A stretch of DNA of 26,255 nucleotides from Campylobacterales bacterium (GTDB lineage: Bacteria; Campylobacterota; Campylobacteria; Campylobacterales; JAADDG01): contig JALVCR010000209.1 of assembly GCA_027009865.1 (NCBI GenBank), positions 1 through 26,255 of the forward strand. The letters are read 5' to 3'. Below the pieces are notes generated by a model. It was given only the letters and a program-made list of their open reading frames with translations. It made no database searches and was not told where the DNA came from. Each line of letters begins with the position of its first letter. Position 1 is the first letter of the stretch. The position numbers and the translations under genes are program-made. Positions 14,423 through 22,320 of the stretch are shown in pieces.

Positions 14423-16723
14423 TTATTGATTAAACTCATAGGCTCCAATATCGGGTTTATTTCCGCTATATTCATAGCTAACTCCTTCTCCTTTAATAAA
14501 ATCTATATTTCTATCCAGAACAATTACATTGCTATCGTAATCCACATCTCTAATAATTGCTATATCGTCTCCTATTTTTACCCTCTCTCCTTTTTGCATT
14601 TTCCATCTTGCCGTAAAATATCTTGCGTCTTCAACTTCCACTCTATTAGAACTTCCGCTTTTTTTTACAAATGTCAAAAAACCTCCGCTATCTATACACA
14701 CGCTGTTTGGTTTTAACGTAAAATCGCTATTTAAAAGCGGATCATTTACCGAAATTGAGTGAGGAGATCTATTTTTTAAATCCTCAAGAGATTTATAAAT
14801 CGTATTGTTGATAATAACTTGATTTTGCAAAGAGACAAGAGGGAAAAATCCGTTATAGTCTATCTGCCATTTTGTATTATTATCTCTTCCCACAACTTCC
14901 AGCATTATATAATATCCGTTATTTTTATAAAAAATATTGTTTTTAATTACATTATTTTCCCCTTTTCCAAGATAGAAAAGATTTTCGGCTTTCACTTTTG
15001 ATGGATCATAAACTTGAGTTCCGTATAGAGTATTATGGACAAATATGGAGTCTTTAACCACTCCGCCATACGTAGAGCTTCCAAAAGAGTTATAGTAATT
15101 TTCAAAAGAGACATTATTTCTAAAAACGATATGAGTTATAAAAGAGTCTTTATCTTCTTGATTTACAGCTATTCCAGGACCAAAATTGTTATGAATATAA
15201 TTTTTCTCTACTAAAATATCCTCTCCGCCGTCAAAATATAAAGCGCTTGAATATTTATTCTTTTTTCCGTTGCTATAAATTTCATTATTTGAAATTATCC
15301 CGTATCTTGGATTTCCAAAATAGTGATATCTGCCCCCTGTTTTGCCTATAATATCTATTCCTATAAAATCGTTATCGTAAACCTTATTGTTTTTTATCTC
15401 AAAATACTCCACTATTCCAGATATCGTCAAAGCTTCGCTTGAATAACCGACTCTTCCGGTATGGTTATGATGAATTTTGTTTCCCTTTATTAAAATATGT
15501 CTTAAAGGCTTATCCTTATATCCTGCAAAAATCACAGCTTTCCCAACTCTTTCGCTTTCTGGGATCTTTTCATTTTGATAGCTAACTTCGTTATTTACAA
15601 ACTCTATATACTCTCCCGGACCTTGCACTCTAAGAGCGTTTGAAGTGGTTTTATCTATTTTAAGTCCCATAATTTTTATATAAGAAGCGCCCTCTACCAA
15701 AATTGTCTGTTTATAAAAATCCTTATCATCTCTTGTTATTATAGGAACTTCCCCCGGATAGTTTCTAATGGTTATGTATTTTCCGCTCTCTCCCGATTTA
15801 TGAATATACACTCTTCCCACATAAGTTCCTCCTCTTAAATATATTGTATCTCCGGGTTTTGCCACATTTACGGCTTTTTGAATAGTTTTAAAGGGTCTAT
15901 CTTCGCTTCCGTCATTTGAATCCAAACCGCTTGGGGATACAAATATCGCATTTTTCGAAATTTTAGGCATAAATTCATCTTTTAATCTCTCAAACTCTTC
16001 GCTTTGTAAAAAAGAATCCAATACATACTCCCTGCTTTTCCCCTTTTTAAGCTCATCTATCCAAAAATTCTCTCCCGTTTTATCCGGTTCTCTTCCCATA
16101 ATGGTTCTATAAACTCTCTTTACAAACTCCCTATTATCTACGTTTTGAGATTTAAATTCCTTTGAGAAAAAGAAGAATCTAACTACATCTTTTGGACTCT
16201 TCTCTTCGTTTTTCAAAGCTTCAAACCAATAATTAATTTCACTATCTCCCGCATCTCTTTTGAAAATATAGTTATAAAATCTCTCTACAAAAGCTTTCAA
16301 CCTATCATCAGAATCTGCCTGTAAAACGCCATACTTTTCACAAACACTTTTAAATTCCAAAGAAAAGGCAAATCCGTAAAAAACCTGCATTTTCAACATG
16401 CCATCTTCCATCTCTTTTAACCAATACTCCTCTCCCTCTTTATCGGGCTCTCTGTCAAAAAAAGTTCTATAGCTTCTTTTTAAAAACTCTTTGTTGCTTA
16501 AATTTAAACTCTTAAACTCCCCGCTTTTATAAAATCTTCTTGCAACGCTAAGAGCGCTTGTTTTTTTTATCTCATTTTCCCAATAATTCAAACCGCTGCT
16601 ATCAGCCTCTCTTTCAAAAATATTTTGATAAAGCCTCTCTATAAATCCTTCCACATTATCCCCGAAAGCAGAAAAAGAGAATATAAAAAAAGAGAGTGTA
16701 AAAATTTTCAAAAACTTTTTCAT
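14423..16723 (-). CDS. Secreted right-handed beta-helix protein with N-terminal DUF4214 pairs
   Basis: The protein has 766 residues. Signal peptide MKKFLKIFTLSFFIFSFSAFG. Residues ~24-133 and ~142-251 are two DUF4214-pair blocks (LYQNIFEREADSSGLNYW; YRTFFDREPDKEGEEYW; FYNYIFKRDAGDSEINYW; YRTIMGREPDKTGENFW). Residues ~259-690 are a right-handed parallel beta-helix of the pectate-lyase type, opening with the DUF1565-like IFVSPSGLDSNDGS, then RPFKTIQKAVNVAKPGDTIY, and running through many GNKIHHN/NNKVYDN-type coils. The C-terminal part has VEDARYFTARW, IIRDVDYDSNVIVLDR and the ending PDIGAYEF that I know from other bacterial beta-helix proteins. Polysaccharide binding or cleavage is likely for this fold but no catalytic residues can be assigned by eye. 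AAGGA precedes the ATG. Confidence 0.9.
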   Translation of the reverse strand: MKKFLKIFTLSFFIFSFSAFGDNVEGFIERLYQNIFEREADSSGLNYWENEIKKTSALSVARRFYKSGEFKSLNLSNKEFLKRSYRTFFDREPDKEGEEYWLKEMEDGMLKMQVFYGFAFSLEFKSVCEKYGVLQADSDDRLKAFVERFYNYIFKRDAGDSEINYWFEALKNEEKSPKDVVRFFFFSKEFKSQNVDNREFVKRVYRTIMGREPDKTGENFWIDELKKGKSREYVLDSFLQSEEFERLKDEFMPKISKNAIFVSPSGLDSNDGSEDRPFKTIQKAVNVAKPGDTIYLRGGTYVGRVYIHKSGESGKYITIRNYPGEVPIITRDDKDFYKQTILVEGASYIKIMGLKIDKTTSNALRVQGPGEYIEFVNNEVSYQNEKIPESERVGKAVIFAGYKDKPLRHILIKGNKIHHNHTGRVGYSSEALTISGIVEYFEIKNNKVYDNDFIGIDIIGKTGGRYHYFGNPRYGIISNNEIYSNGKKNKYSSALYFDGGEDILVEKNYIHNNFGPGIAVNQEDKDSFITHIVFRNNVSFENYYNSFGSSTYGGVVKDSIFVHNTLYGTQVYDPSKVKAENLFYLGKGENNVIKNNIFYKNNGYYIMLEVVGRDNNTKWQIDYNGFFPLVSLQNQVIINNTIYKSLEDLKNRSPHSISVNDPLLNSDFTLKPNSVCIDSGGFLTFVKKSGSSNRVEVEDARYFTARWKMQKGERVKIGDDIAIIRDVDYDSNVIVLDRNIDFIKGEGVSYEYSGNKPDIGAYEFNQ

Positions 16724-16753
16724 AAAAAATCCTTCTAAAATTTTTTAATAAAA

Positions 16754-16759
16754 ATTATA
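16754..16759 (-). promoter_or_regulatory. Candidate promoter -10 box for the beta-helix/DUF4214 gene
   Basis: TATAAT reads on the minus strand about 30 bases before the start codon at 16723. It is divergent from the flagellar promoters in the same 192-base gap. Confidence 0.4.
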
Positions 16760-16793
16760 AATTGAATAAGTAAACATTTAGCAAATACAAAAG

Positions 16794-16820
16794 TAAAAAT
16801 TTTTTTAGCTTTGTCGATAT
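16794..16820 (+). promoter_or_regulatory. Second, weaker sigma-28-like promoter upstream of fliD
   Basis: TAAAAATT at 16794-16801 and GTCGATAT at 16813-16820 are separated by exactly 11 bases. The -35 keeps TAAA and the -10 matches six of eight positions of GCCGATAA. It lies 59 bases upstream of the stronger copy. Confidence 0.35.
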
Positions 16821-16852
16821 ACTTAACAAAAGCAATTTGTTATCCAATAAAT

Positions 16853-16879
16853 TAAATTAATTAAATAAATAGCCGATAA
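16853..16879 (+). promoter_or_regulatory. Sigma-28 (FliA) promoter of the fliD operon
   Basis: GCCGATAA at 16872-16879 matches the classic FliA -10 in all eight positions. TAAATTAA at 16853-16860 supplies the TAAA core of the -35 with the standard 11-base spacer. The start of transcription would be near 16886, giving a leader of about 30 bases with the ribosome-binding site AAGGA. Confidence 0.8.
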
Positions 16880-16897
16880 TAAAAATGGATATCGGCT
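16871..16897. repeat. Eight-base inverted repeat spanning the sigma-28 -10 box
   Basis: AGCCGATA at 16871-16878 and TATCGGCT at 16890-16897 are exact reverse complements with an 11-base gap. The left arm contains most of the -10 box. Because transcription should start between the arms, an RNA hairpin would form only on read-through transcripts from upstream; a protein-binding dyad is the alternative. Confidence 0.5.
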
Positions 16898-16915
16898 CAA
16901 AAAAAAGGAATAAAA

Positions 16916-18565
16916 ATGGCGGGAGCACTAAGTTCTCTTGGACTTGGAAGTCAAGGAGCTCTAAGTTATGATGTAATAGATAAATTAAAAGAAGCTGATA
17001 AAGCAGCTGTAATTACGCCGATAGATAATAAATTGGAAAAATTAAAAACAGAAAAAAAAGATTTATCCGTAATTACTACTCTTGTAGCTAAATTAAAAAG
17101 TGCTTCAAGTTCACTTGCAGATGAAACTTTATATCTTCACAGAGACACAAATGTAAAAGGAGATTCAGTTTCCGCCATAGCATCAGCTGGTGTAGCAGTT
17201 CAGGATATAAGAATAGATGTAAAAAATTTAGCTTCCAGAGATATTTACGAATCAAAAGGTTTTGATTCACAAAATGCATCAATAAGTGATGAAGACGATA
17301 CTTTAACTTTAACAATAGATTCGAATGAATATAAAATAGATATAACTCAATCTATGACACTGTCTGACTTGGTGGATAAAATAAACGAAGAGACTGACGG
17401 AAAAATAAAAGCAAGCATTCTAAATACAGGCGGAGACAATCCTTATAAAATAATTTTAAAATCAGCTGAAACTGGAGCTAAAAACAAAATAGAAATAGGA
17501 GATTCCGATATAGCCGATAATCTAAATTTTACCCAAATAGGGGATGGAGCCCAAGATGCGGTTTTTACTTATAATGGAATCGAGATACAAAGATCTTCTA
17601 ATGAAGTTAAAGATTTAATCTACGGGCTTACCATAAATTTAGAAAAAACGGGTGAGAGTGTAGTTAAAATAGAGCAAGATAAAGATAAAATTTCAGATAC
17701 TATAAAAGATTTTGTAAAAAGTTATAATGAACTTATTAATAATTTAAATGAAACTATAAAATATGATGATAAAACAAAACAGGCTGGAACTTTTCAAGGA
17801 AACAATACGATAATTTCCGTAAAATCTCAAATAAACAGAGCTCTCCTATCAATGATAGATGGAAAAACTATGACCGATTTTGGTTTAAAGCTTAACGAAA
17901 ACGGTATGCTGGAATTTGATAAATCAAAATTTGATGAAAAAATGACCGAAGATCCATCAAAAGTTCAAGAGTTTTTTGCAGGAAAAGTAAAAAAATATCC
18001 AACTACACTATCCGTTAAAGATAAATCTGAAGATACAAGCGATTTGGAACTTACAGGAAGAGATCTTGTAATAAATGGAAAAGAGATAGTTTTGCAAAAA
18101 GGAGAAGTAAATTTAGAAAATTTAGCGCAAGCTATAAATGATGCTGATATAGAAGGTATTAAAGCTTCTTATAATGATGAAACCAAACGCTTTGAGATTA
18201 TTAAAAAGAGCGGAGGAAATATAATAATTGAGGGAGACAGCAGTAAACTTTCAAGACTTGGAATAAATACTGGAATTATAGAAGGAAAAGAGGATAAAGA
18301 AGACGGTTTTTTTACAAAAATTAACAATACTTTAAAAAATATGATAGAAGGAGAGCACTCTTCTTTAAAGATGTTTGAAAAAAGTATAGATAACGATACA
18401 AAAAAACTTCAAGAAGAGAGAGAACAGAGCCTAAAACGATTAAATGAAAGATATGAAATTATGGCTAATAAATTCGCAGCTTACGACTCTTTAATAAATC
18501 AGATGAATCAGCAATTTCAATCACTTCAAATGCAAATAGATGCACAAATTTATGCAAAAAAATAA
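16916..18565 (+). CDS. fliD: Flagellar filament capping protein FliD (HAP2)
   Basis: FliD forms the cap at the growing filament tip and guides flagellin polymerisation; it is exported by the flagellar type III system, so no Sec signal is expected and none is seen. The protein has 549 residues, within the family range. The N-terminus MAGALSSLGLGSQGALSYDV, followed by IDKLKEADKAAVITPIDNKL, is the typical FliD_N start. A flagellin-hook-type segment lies near TLSDLVDKINEETDGKIKAS, and the C-terminal FliD_C region includes FVKSYNELINNLNETIKYD, DFGLKLNENGMLEFDKSKF and a terminal coiled coil (QQFQSLQMQIDAQIYAKK). The gene is preceded by a sigma-28 promoter and AAGGA, and followed after 21 bases by fliS, the usual order. 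Confidence 0.97.
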   Translation: MAGALSSLGLGSQGALSYDVIDKLKEADKAAVITPIDNKLEKLKTEKKDLSVITTLVAKLKSASSSLADETLYLHRDTNVKGDSVSAIASAGVAVQDIRIDVKNLASRDIYESKGFDSQNASISDEDDTLTLTIDSNEYKIDITQSMTLSDLVDKINEETDGKIKASILNTGGDNPYKIILKSAETGAKNKIEIGDSDIADNLNFTQIGDGAQDAVFTYNGIEIQRSSNEVKDLIYGLTINLEKTGESVVKIEQDKDKISDTIKDFVKSYNELINNLNETIKYDDKTKQAGTFQGNNTIISVKSQINRALLSMIDGKTMTDFGLKLNENGMLEFDKSKFDEKMTEDPSKVQEFFAGKVKKYPTTLSVKDKSEDTSDLELTGRDLVINGKEIVLQKGEVNLENLAQAINDADIEGIKASYNDETKRFEIIKKSGGNIIIEGDSSKLSRLGINTGIIEGKEDKEDGFFTKINNTLKNMIEGEHSSLKMFEKSIDNDTKKLQEEREQSLKRLNERYEIMANKFAAYDSLINQMNQQFQSLQMQIDAQIYAKK

Positions 18566-18586
18566 TTACAGAAAGGATAAAAAAAT

Positions 18587-18973
18587 ATGAATAAAGCCAA
18601 ATTTGCTTTTGACGCTTATAATCAAAATCATCTTAGTGTAACTTCTCCCGAAAAGCTTATAGAGATGCTATATGAAGGGATATTGAAATTTGCCGCTTTG
18701 GCAAAAAGGGCGATAGAGAATGAAAATATGGAAGATAAATCAAAATATATAAATAAAACTGTAAATATTTTCATAGAACTTATAAATGATTTAGATTTTG
18801 AAAAGGGAGGAGATATGGCCCACTATTTAAGCGGGCTTTACACACATCAAATAAAACTTCTCTCTTTAGCAAACATAAACAACTCTACAAAAGAGATAGA
18901 TACGGTTATAAATGTAGTTAAGGTATTACTTGAAACTTGGAGAGAGGAGACTAAAACAGGTGCAGTGGCTTAA
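18587..18973 (+). CDS. fliS: Flagellin export chaperone FliS
   Basis: FliS is a cytoplasmic four-helix chaperone that binds the C-terminus of flagellin and prevents premature polymerisation. The protein has 128 residues, the usual size. The N-terminal AFDAYNQNHLSVTSPEKLIE, followed by MLYEGILKFAALAKRAIE, is the family signature. It continues with INKTVNIFIELINDLDFEKG, MAHYLSGLYTHQIKLLSLAN and the ending VKVLLETWREE. AGAAAGGAT precedes the ATG, and the gene sits directly behind fliD in the same transcript. Its last codons overlap the next small gene. Confidence 0.96.
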   Translation: MNKAKFAFDAYNQNHLSVTSPEKLIEMLYEGILKFAALAKRAIENENMEDKSKYINKTVNIFIELINDLDFEKGGDMAHYLSGLYTHQIKLLSLANINNSTKEIDTVINVVKVLLETWREETKTGAVA

Positions 18974-19211
18974 AAGTTTTAAGATAGCTCTTATAGAAGA
19001 AAATGAAAAAAAGTTAAAAGAGCTGATAGAGACAATACCTGCTTTTGAAAATATAGACGAGATGAAAGAAGCTTTCGCCCTTATTTCTCAAGCTATTTTA
19101 ATGTTAAAAGAAAAAAGAGAAAAAATAAAAAAAGATATAAACAAACTAAATAAAGCAAAAGCTTTTTTAACTTCTTACTCCTTTAAAAGCTCTTATGAAA
19201 TATTTTCATAG
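18960..19211 (+). CDS. FliT-like small helical protein, overlapping the end of fliS
   Basis: The frame runs from a TTG at 18930, but GTG 18960 is my preferred start: GAGAGGAG lies about ten bases upstream and the overlap with fliS is then only 14 bases. The product is 84 residues, highly charged and helical (EENEKKLKELIETIPAFENI, MLKEKREKIKKDINKLNKAK), without membrane segment or signal. Position directly after fliD-fliS and the two-helix look match FliT-type chaperones, which bind FliD. Sequence identity to FliT is not evident by eye, so the assignment rests on context. Confidence 0.55.
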   Translation: MQWLKSFKIALIEENEKKLKELIETIPAFENIDEMKEAFALISQAILMLKEKREKIKKDINKLNKAKAFLTSYSFKSSYEIFS

Positions 19212-19221
19212 TATAATAAAA

Positions 19222-19259
19222 TGTTACAAAAAGAAACCTAATATTAACTTTTTGTAACA
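19222..19259 (+). terminator. Hairpin closing the flagellar operon
   Basis: TGTTACAAAAAG and CTTTTTGTAACA form a perfect 12-base-pair stem with a 14-base loop, beginning ten bases after the last flagellar gene. No T-run follows, so it may be a weak terminator or a processing/stability element. Confidence 0.5.
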
Positions 19260-19349
19260 AAATTATCTTTAAATAATTAATTTTAAATATAATTTAATGT
19301 TTTTTTTATAATTTTTAGAAATATTTTATTCTCTCAAAAGAAATTTAAC

Positions 19350-19376
19350 TAAAAAATTATTATATAATTGCGATAT
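19350..19376 (+). promoter_or_regulatory. Promoter region of the glycan operon
   Basis: A perfect TATAAT at 19363-19368 lies 73 bases before the first gene and is the simplest promoter. It overlaps a sigma-28-like pattern: TAAA at 19350-19353 and TGCGATAT at 19369-19376 are set at the standard spacing. AAGGAG stands before the ATG at 19442. Confidence 0.45.
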
Positions 19377-19441
19377 TAAGGTGAGAAAAAATTAACAAAT
19401 ATCATATAAATTTTTTATTTCAATTATTAAAAGGAGTATTT

Positions 19442-20446
19442 ATGAAAAATTTTGCCCTGATAGGAGCGGCCGGATATATTGCCCCAAGACATATGAAAGC
19501 AATAAAAGATACGGGTAACAACTTGGTAGCGGCTATGGATAGATGCGACAGTGTGGGAATAATAGACAGCTATTTCCCGGATGCCGATTTTTTTATAGAG
19601 TTTGAAAGATTTGACAGACACATAGACAAATTAAGAAGAAAGGGAACAAAAGTAGATTATGTCTCTATCTGCTCTCCAAACTATCTGCATGACGCTCACA
19701 TAAGATTTGCCCTAAGAAATCAAGCTGATGCTATATGTGAAAAACCGATAGTTTTAAATCCTTGGAATATAGACGCTTTAGAAGAGATAGAGAAAGAAAG
19801 CGGTAAAAACATATACAATATTCTTCAGTTAAGACTCCATCCTTCCATTATAGCTCTAAAAGAGAAGGTTCAAAAAGAGTTAAAAGAAAATCCAAACAGA
19901 GTTTACGATATAGACCTTACATATCTTACAAGCAGAGGGAAATGGTATTTTATCAGTTGGAAAGGCGATGAGAGCAAATCTGGAGGAATAGCTACAAATA
20001 TAGGAGTTCACTTTTACGATATGCTATCTTGGATTTTTGGAGAAGTTGAGGAGAATATAGTTCATATCAAAACTCCTTTTGCAAATGCCGGATATCTAAA
20101 ATTAAAACACGCAAACGTCAGATGGTTTCTAAGCGTAATTTACGATTATATTCCCGATGAGATAAAACAAAAAGGGCAAAGAACATACAGAAGCATTACC
20201 GTAAACGGCGAAGAGATAGAGTTTAGCGGCGGATTTACCGATCTTCATACAAGAAGCTATGAAGAGATTTTAAAAGGAAACGGTTTTAGATTAAGCGAAG
20301 CAAGAAACGCAATAGAGATAGTCTCTACAATAAGAAATTTAGAGCCTGTGGGATTAAAAGGAGAGTATCATCCATTTTGCAAAAGAATAGAGAAAAAAAA
20401 TATACATGATGTAAAAGAGACTCTAAAAACAATGTTTGTTCATTAA
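19442..20446 (+). CDS. wbpB: Gfo/Idh/MocA oxidoreductase of the WbpB/WlbA type
   Basis: WbpB/WlbA enzymes oxidise the 3-hydroxyl of UDP-N-acetylglucosaminuronic acid with NAD, the step before transamination in the pathway to 2,3-diacetamido uronic acids of surface polysaccharides. The protein has 334 residues. The N-terminal motif IGAAGYIAPRHMKAI (residues 7-21) is characteristic of this subfamily, and ICEKPIVLN with catalytic Lys101 follows, then LQLRLHPSI and GVHFYDMLSWIFG. AAGGAG precedes the ATG. It is first in a tight four-gene operon that also contains the later epimerase; the aminotransferase and acetyltransferase steps are not encoded here. Confidence 0.88.
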   Translation: MKNFALIGAAGYIAPRHMKAIKDTGNNLVAAMDRCDSVGIIDSYFPDADFFIEFERFDRHIDKLRRKGTKVDYVSICSPNYLHDAHIRFALRNQADAICEKPIVLNPWNIDALEEIEKESGKNIYNILQLRLHPSIIALKEKVQKELKENPNRVYDIDLTYLTSRGKWYFISWKGDESKSGGIATNIGVHFYDMLSWIFGEVEENIVHIKTPFANAGYLKLKHANVRWFLSVIYDYIPDEIKQKGQRTYRSITVNGEEIEFSGGFTDLHTRSYEEILKGNGFRLSEARNAIEIVSTIRNLEPVGLKGEYHPFCKRIEKKNIHDVKETLKTMFVH

Positions 20447-20455
20447 GGAGAGGAT

Positions 20456-21256
20456 ATGAAAGCTATCCTCTCTCACGATGTGGACCATATCACAGTATGG
20501 GAGCATAAAGATTTAATCGTTCCTAAATTTTTAATTAAAAGCACAATAGAAGTCTTAAGCAAAACCATACCTTTTAGAGATTATGTTTTAAGATATAAAG
20601 ACTTGGCAAAAAATAAATGGCAAAATATAGAAGAGCTTATAGAGTTTAATAAAAAAGAGAATATCCCATCTACATTTTTTTTTGGAGTAAATAACGGGGT
20701 TGGATTAGTATATTCTCTAAATAATGCCAAAAAATGGATAAAAAGAGTAACCGATCTTGGATTTGATGCCGGAGTTCACGGGATAGCTTTTAATAATTTG
20801 GAAGAGATGAAAAAGGAGTTTAATACCTTTAAAGAAATTTCAAATTTAGATCAATTTGGAATCAGAATGCACTATTTAAGAAATGATGAAAACACTCTAA
20901 AAAATCTTTCAAAATGCGGATATCTCTTTGACAGCACAGAATATACAATTAAAGATCCTTACAAAATAGGAGATATGTGGGAATTTCCACTTCATATTAT
21001 GGACGGATATGAAATTTTCCAAGGCAAACCTTGGCAGTATCTGAAAATAGATAAAATAAAAGATTTAACAAAAAGAAAAATAGACAAGATAGAGAGCAAA
21101 AATTTAAAATATATCACTATTCTTTTTCATGATAGATACTTTAATGACAGTTTTTCTACATGGAAAGAGTGGTATTTTTTCGTTATAGATTATCTAAAAA
21201 GCAACAAGATAGAGTTCATCTCATATAAAGATGCAATAAAGGAACTTGAGAAATGA
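20456..21256 (+). CDS. NodB-like (CE4 superfamily) polysaccharide deacetylase homologue
   Basis: The protein has 266 residues and no signal peptide, so it is cytoplasmic. The N-terminal MKAILSHDVDHITVWEH carries the HDVDH form of the CE4 metal-binding motif 1 (Asp8 and/or Asp10). IPSTFFFGVNN, DAGVHGIAF (H108), GIRMHYLR and LFHDRYFND follow in the order of CE4 motifs, although the classic HSxxH motif is altered to VHGIAF. Cytoplasmic homologues with HDVD starts occur in O-antigen and surface-glycan clusters. I infer a deacetylase acting on a nucleotide sugar or lipid-linked sugar; the substrate is unknown. It starts nine bases after the preceding gene with AAGGAGAGG in the gap, and its TGA overlaps the ATG of the epimerase (ATGA). 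Confidence 0.75.
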   Translation: MKAILSHDVDHITVWEHKDLIVPKFLIKSTIEVLSKTIPFRDYVLRYKDLAKNKWQNIEELIEFNKKENIPSTFFFGVNNGVGLVYSLNNAKKWIKRVTDLGFDAGVHGIAFNNLEEMKKEFNTFKEISNLDQFGIRMHYLRNDENTLKNLSKCGYLFDSTEYTIKDPYKIGDMWEFPLHIMDGYEIFQGKPWQYLKIDKIKDLTKRKIDKIESKNLKYITILFHDRYFNDSFSTWKEWYFFVIDYLKSNKIEFISYKDAIKELEK

Positions 21257-22320
21257 AAATAGTTACCGTAATAGGAGCCAGACCTCAATTTATAAAAGCC
21301 GCAGCCGTAAGCAGAGAGATAGAAAAATATCCCCAGATAAAAGAGATCATAGTGCATACGGGGCAACATTTTGATGCAAATATGAGCGATATATTCTTTA
21401 AAGAGCTCCATATTCCAAAACCCGATTACAATCTTGATATTCATGGATTAAATCATGGAGCTATGACAGGACAGATGCTTGAAAAGATAGAGGAAGTTTT
21501 AATAAAAGAAAAACCCGATTGGGTTTTGGTCTATGGAGATACAAATTCGACAATAGCCGGAGCTTTAGCGGCCTCCAAACTTCATATAAAAACAGCACAC
21601 GTTGAAGCCGGGCTTAGGTCGTTTAATATGAGAATGCCCGAAGAGATAAACAGAATTCTAACCGATAGAATAAGCAATCTATTATTTTGTCCGACTCAAA
21701 AAGCGGTAGAAAACCTAAAAAACGAAGGATTTGAAAATTTTAGTTTTGCAAAAATAGTAAAAAGCGGAGATGTGATGCAAGATGCCGCTTTGTTTTATGA
21801 AAATTTGGCAAAAAAACCAAAAAATGTTAATTTAGAAAATTTCATCTTAAGCACTATCCACAGAGCCGAAAATACTGATAATGAAAACAGAATTACTGAA
21901 ATTTTCAAAACTTTAAACGAAATAGCAAAAGAAACTCCCGTCGTTTTGCCCCTGCATCCACGAACAAAAAAAATATTAAAAAACTTAAATATAAATACAA
22001 GCAATATAAATATTATAGAACCGGTGGGATACCTTCAAATGGTATGGCTTTTGAAAAACTCTAAAATGGTTATGACTGACAGCGGAGGGCTTCAAAAAGA
22101 GGCTTTCTTTTTTAAAAAACCTTGCATAACACTAAGAGACGAAACGGAGTGGGTTGAGCTTGTGGAAAACGGATTTAATAAAATAGTAGGTGCAAACAGA
22201 GAAAAGATATTAAAAGCTTACCAAGAGATGAAAGATATAAATTTAGACTTTTCCAAAGATTTATACGGCGGCGGCAAAGCTTCAAAAATTATAGTAAAAG
22301 AATTAAGAGGTGAACAATGA
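21253..22320 (+). CDS. wbpI: Non-hydrolysing UDP-N-acetylglucosamine 2-epimerase family, WbpI-like
   Basis: The protein has 355 residues. The family motifs appear in order: VIGARPQFIKAAAVSREI, VHTGQHFDANMSDIFF, YNLDIHGLNHGAMTGQML, VLVYGDTNSTIAGALAA, AHVEAGLRSFN, PEEINRILTDRIS, STIHRAEN, LPLHPRTKK and MTDSGGLQKEAF. The HFDANMSDIFF and NLDIHGLNHGAMTGQML stretches resemble WbpI/WlbD enzymes, which epimerise UDP-2,3-diacetamido-glucuronic acid to the manno form; a plain WecB (UDP-GlcNAc) role cannot be excluded by eye. It starts within the stop of the preceding deacetylase gene and ends within the start of the following glycosyltransferase gene, so translation is coupled. Confidence 0.88.
   Translation: MKIVTVIGARPQFIKAAAVSREIEKYPQIKEIIVHTGQHFDANMSDIFFKELHIPKPDYNLDIHGLNHGAMTGQMLEKIEEVLIKEKPDWVLVYGDTNSTIAGALAASKLHIKTAHVEAGLRSFNMRMPEEINRILTDRISNLLFCPTQKAVENLKNEGFENFSFAKIVKSGDVMQDAALFYENLAKKPKNVNLENFILSTIHRAENTDNENRITEIFKTLNEIAKETPVVLPLHPRTKKILKNLNINTSNINIIEPVGYLQMVWLLKNSKMVMTDSGGLQKEAFFFKKPCITLRDETEWVELVENGFNKIVGANREKILKAYQEMKDINLDFSKDLYGGGKASKIIVKELRGEQ

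Noticed and set aside
16724..16915. Sigma-54 promoter for fliD
   Set aside because: No GG-N10-GC pair with the usual surrounding bases found; the sigma-28 match is far better.
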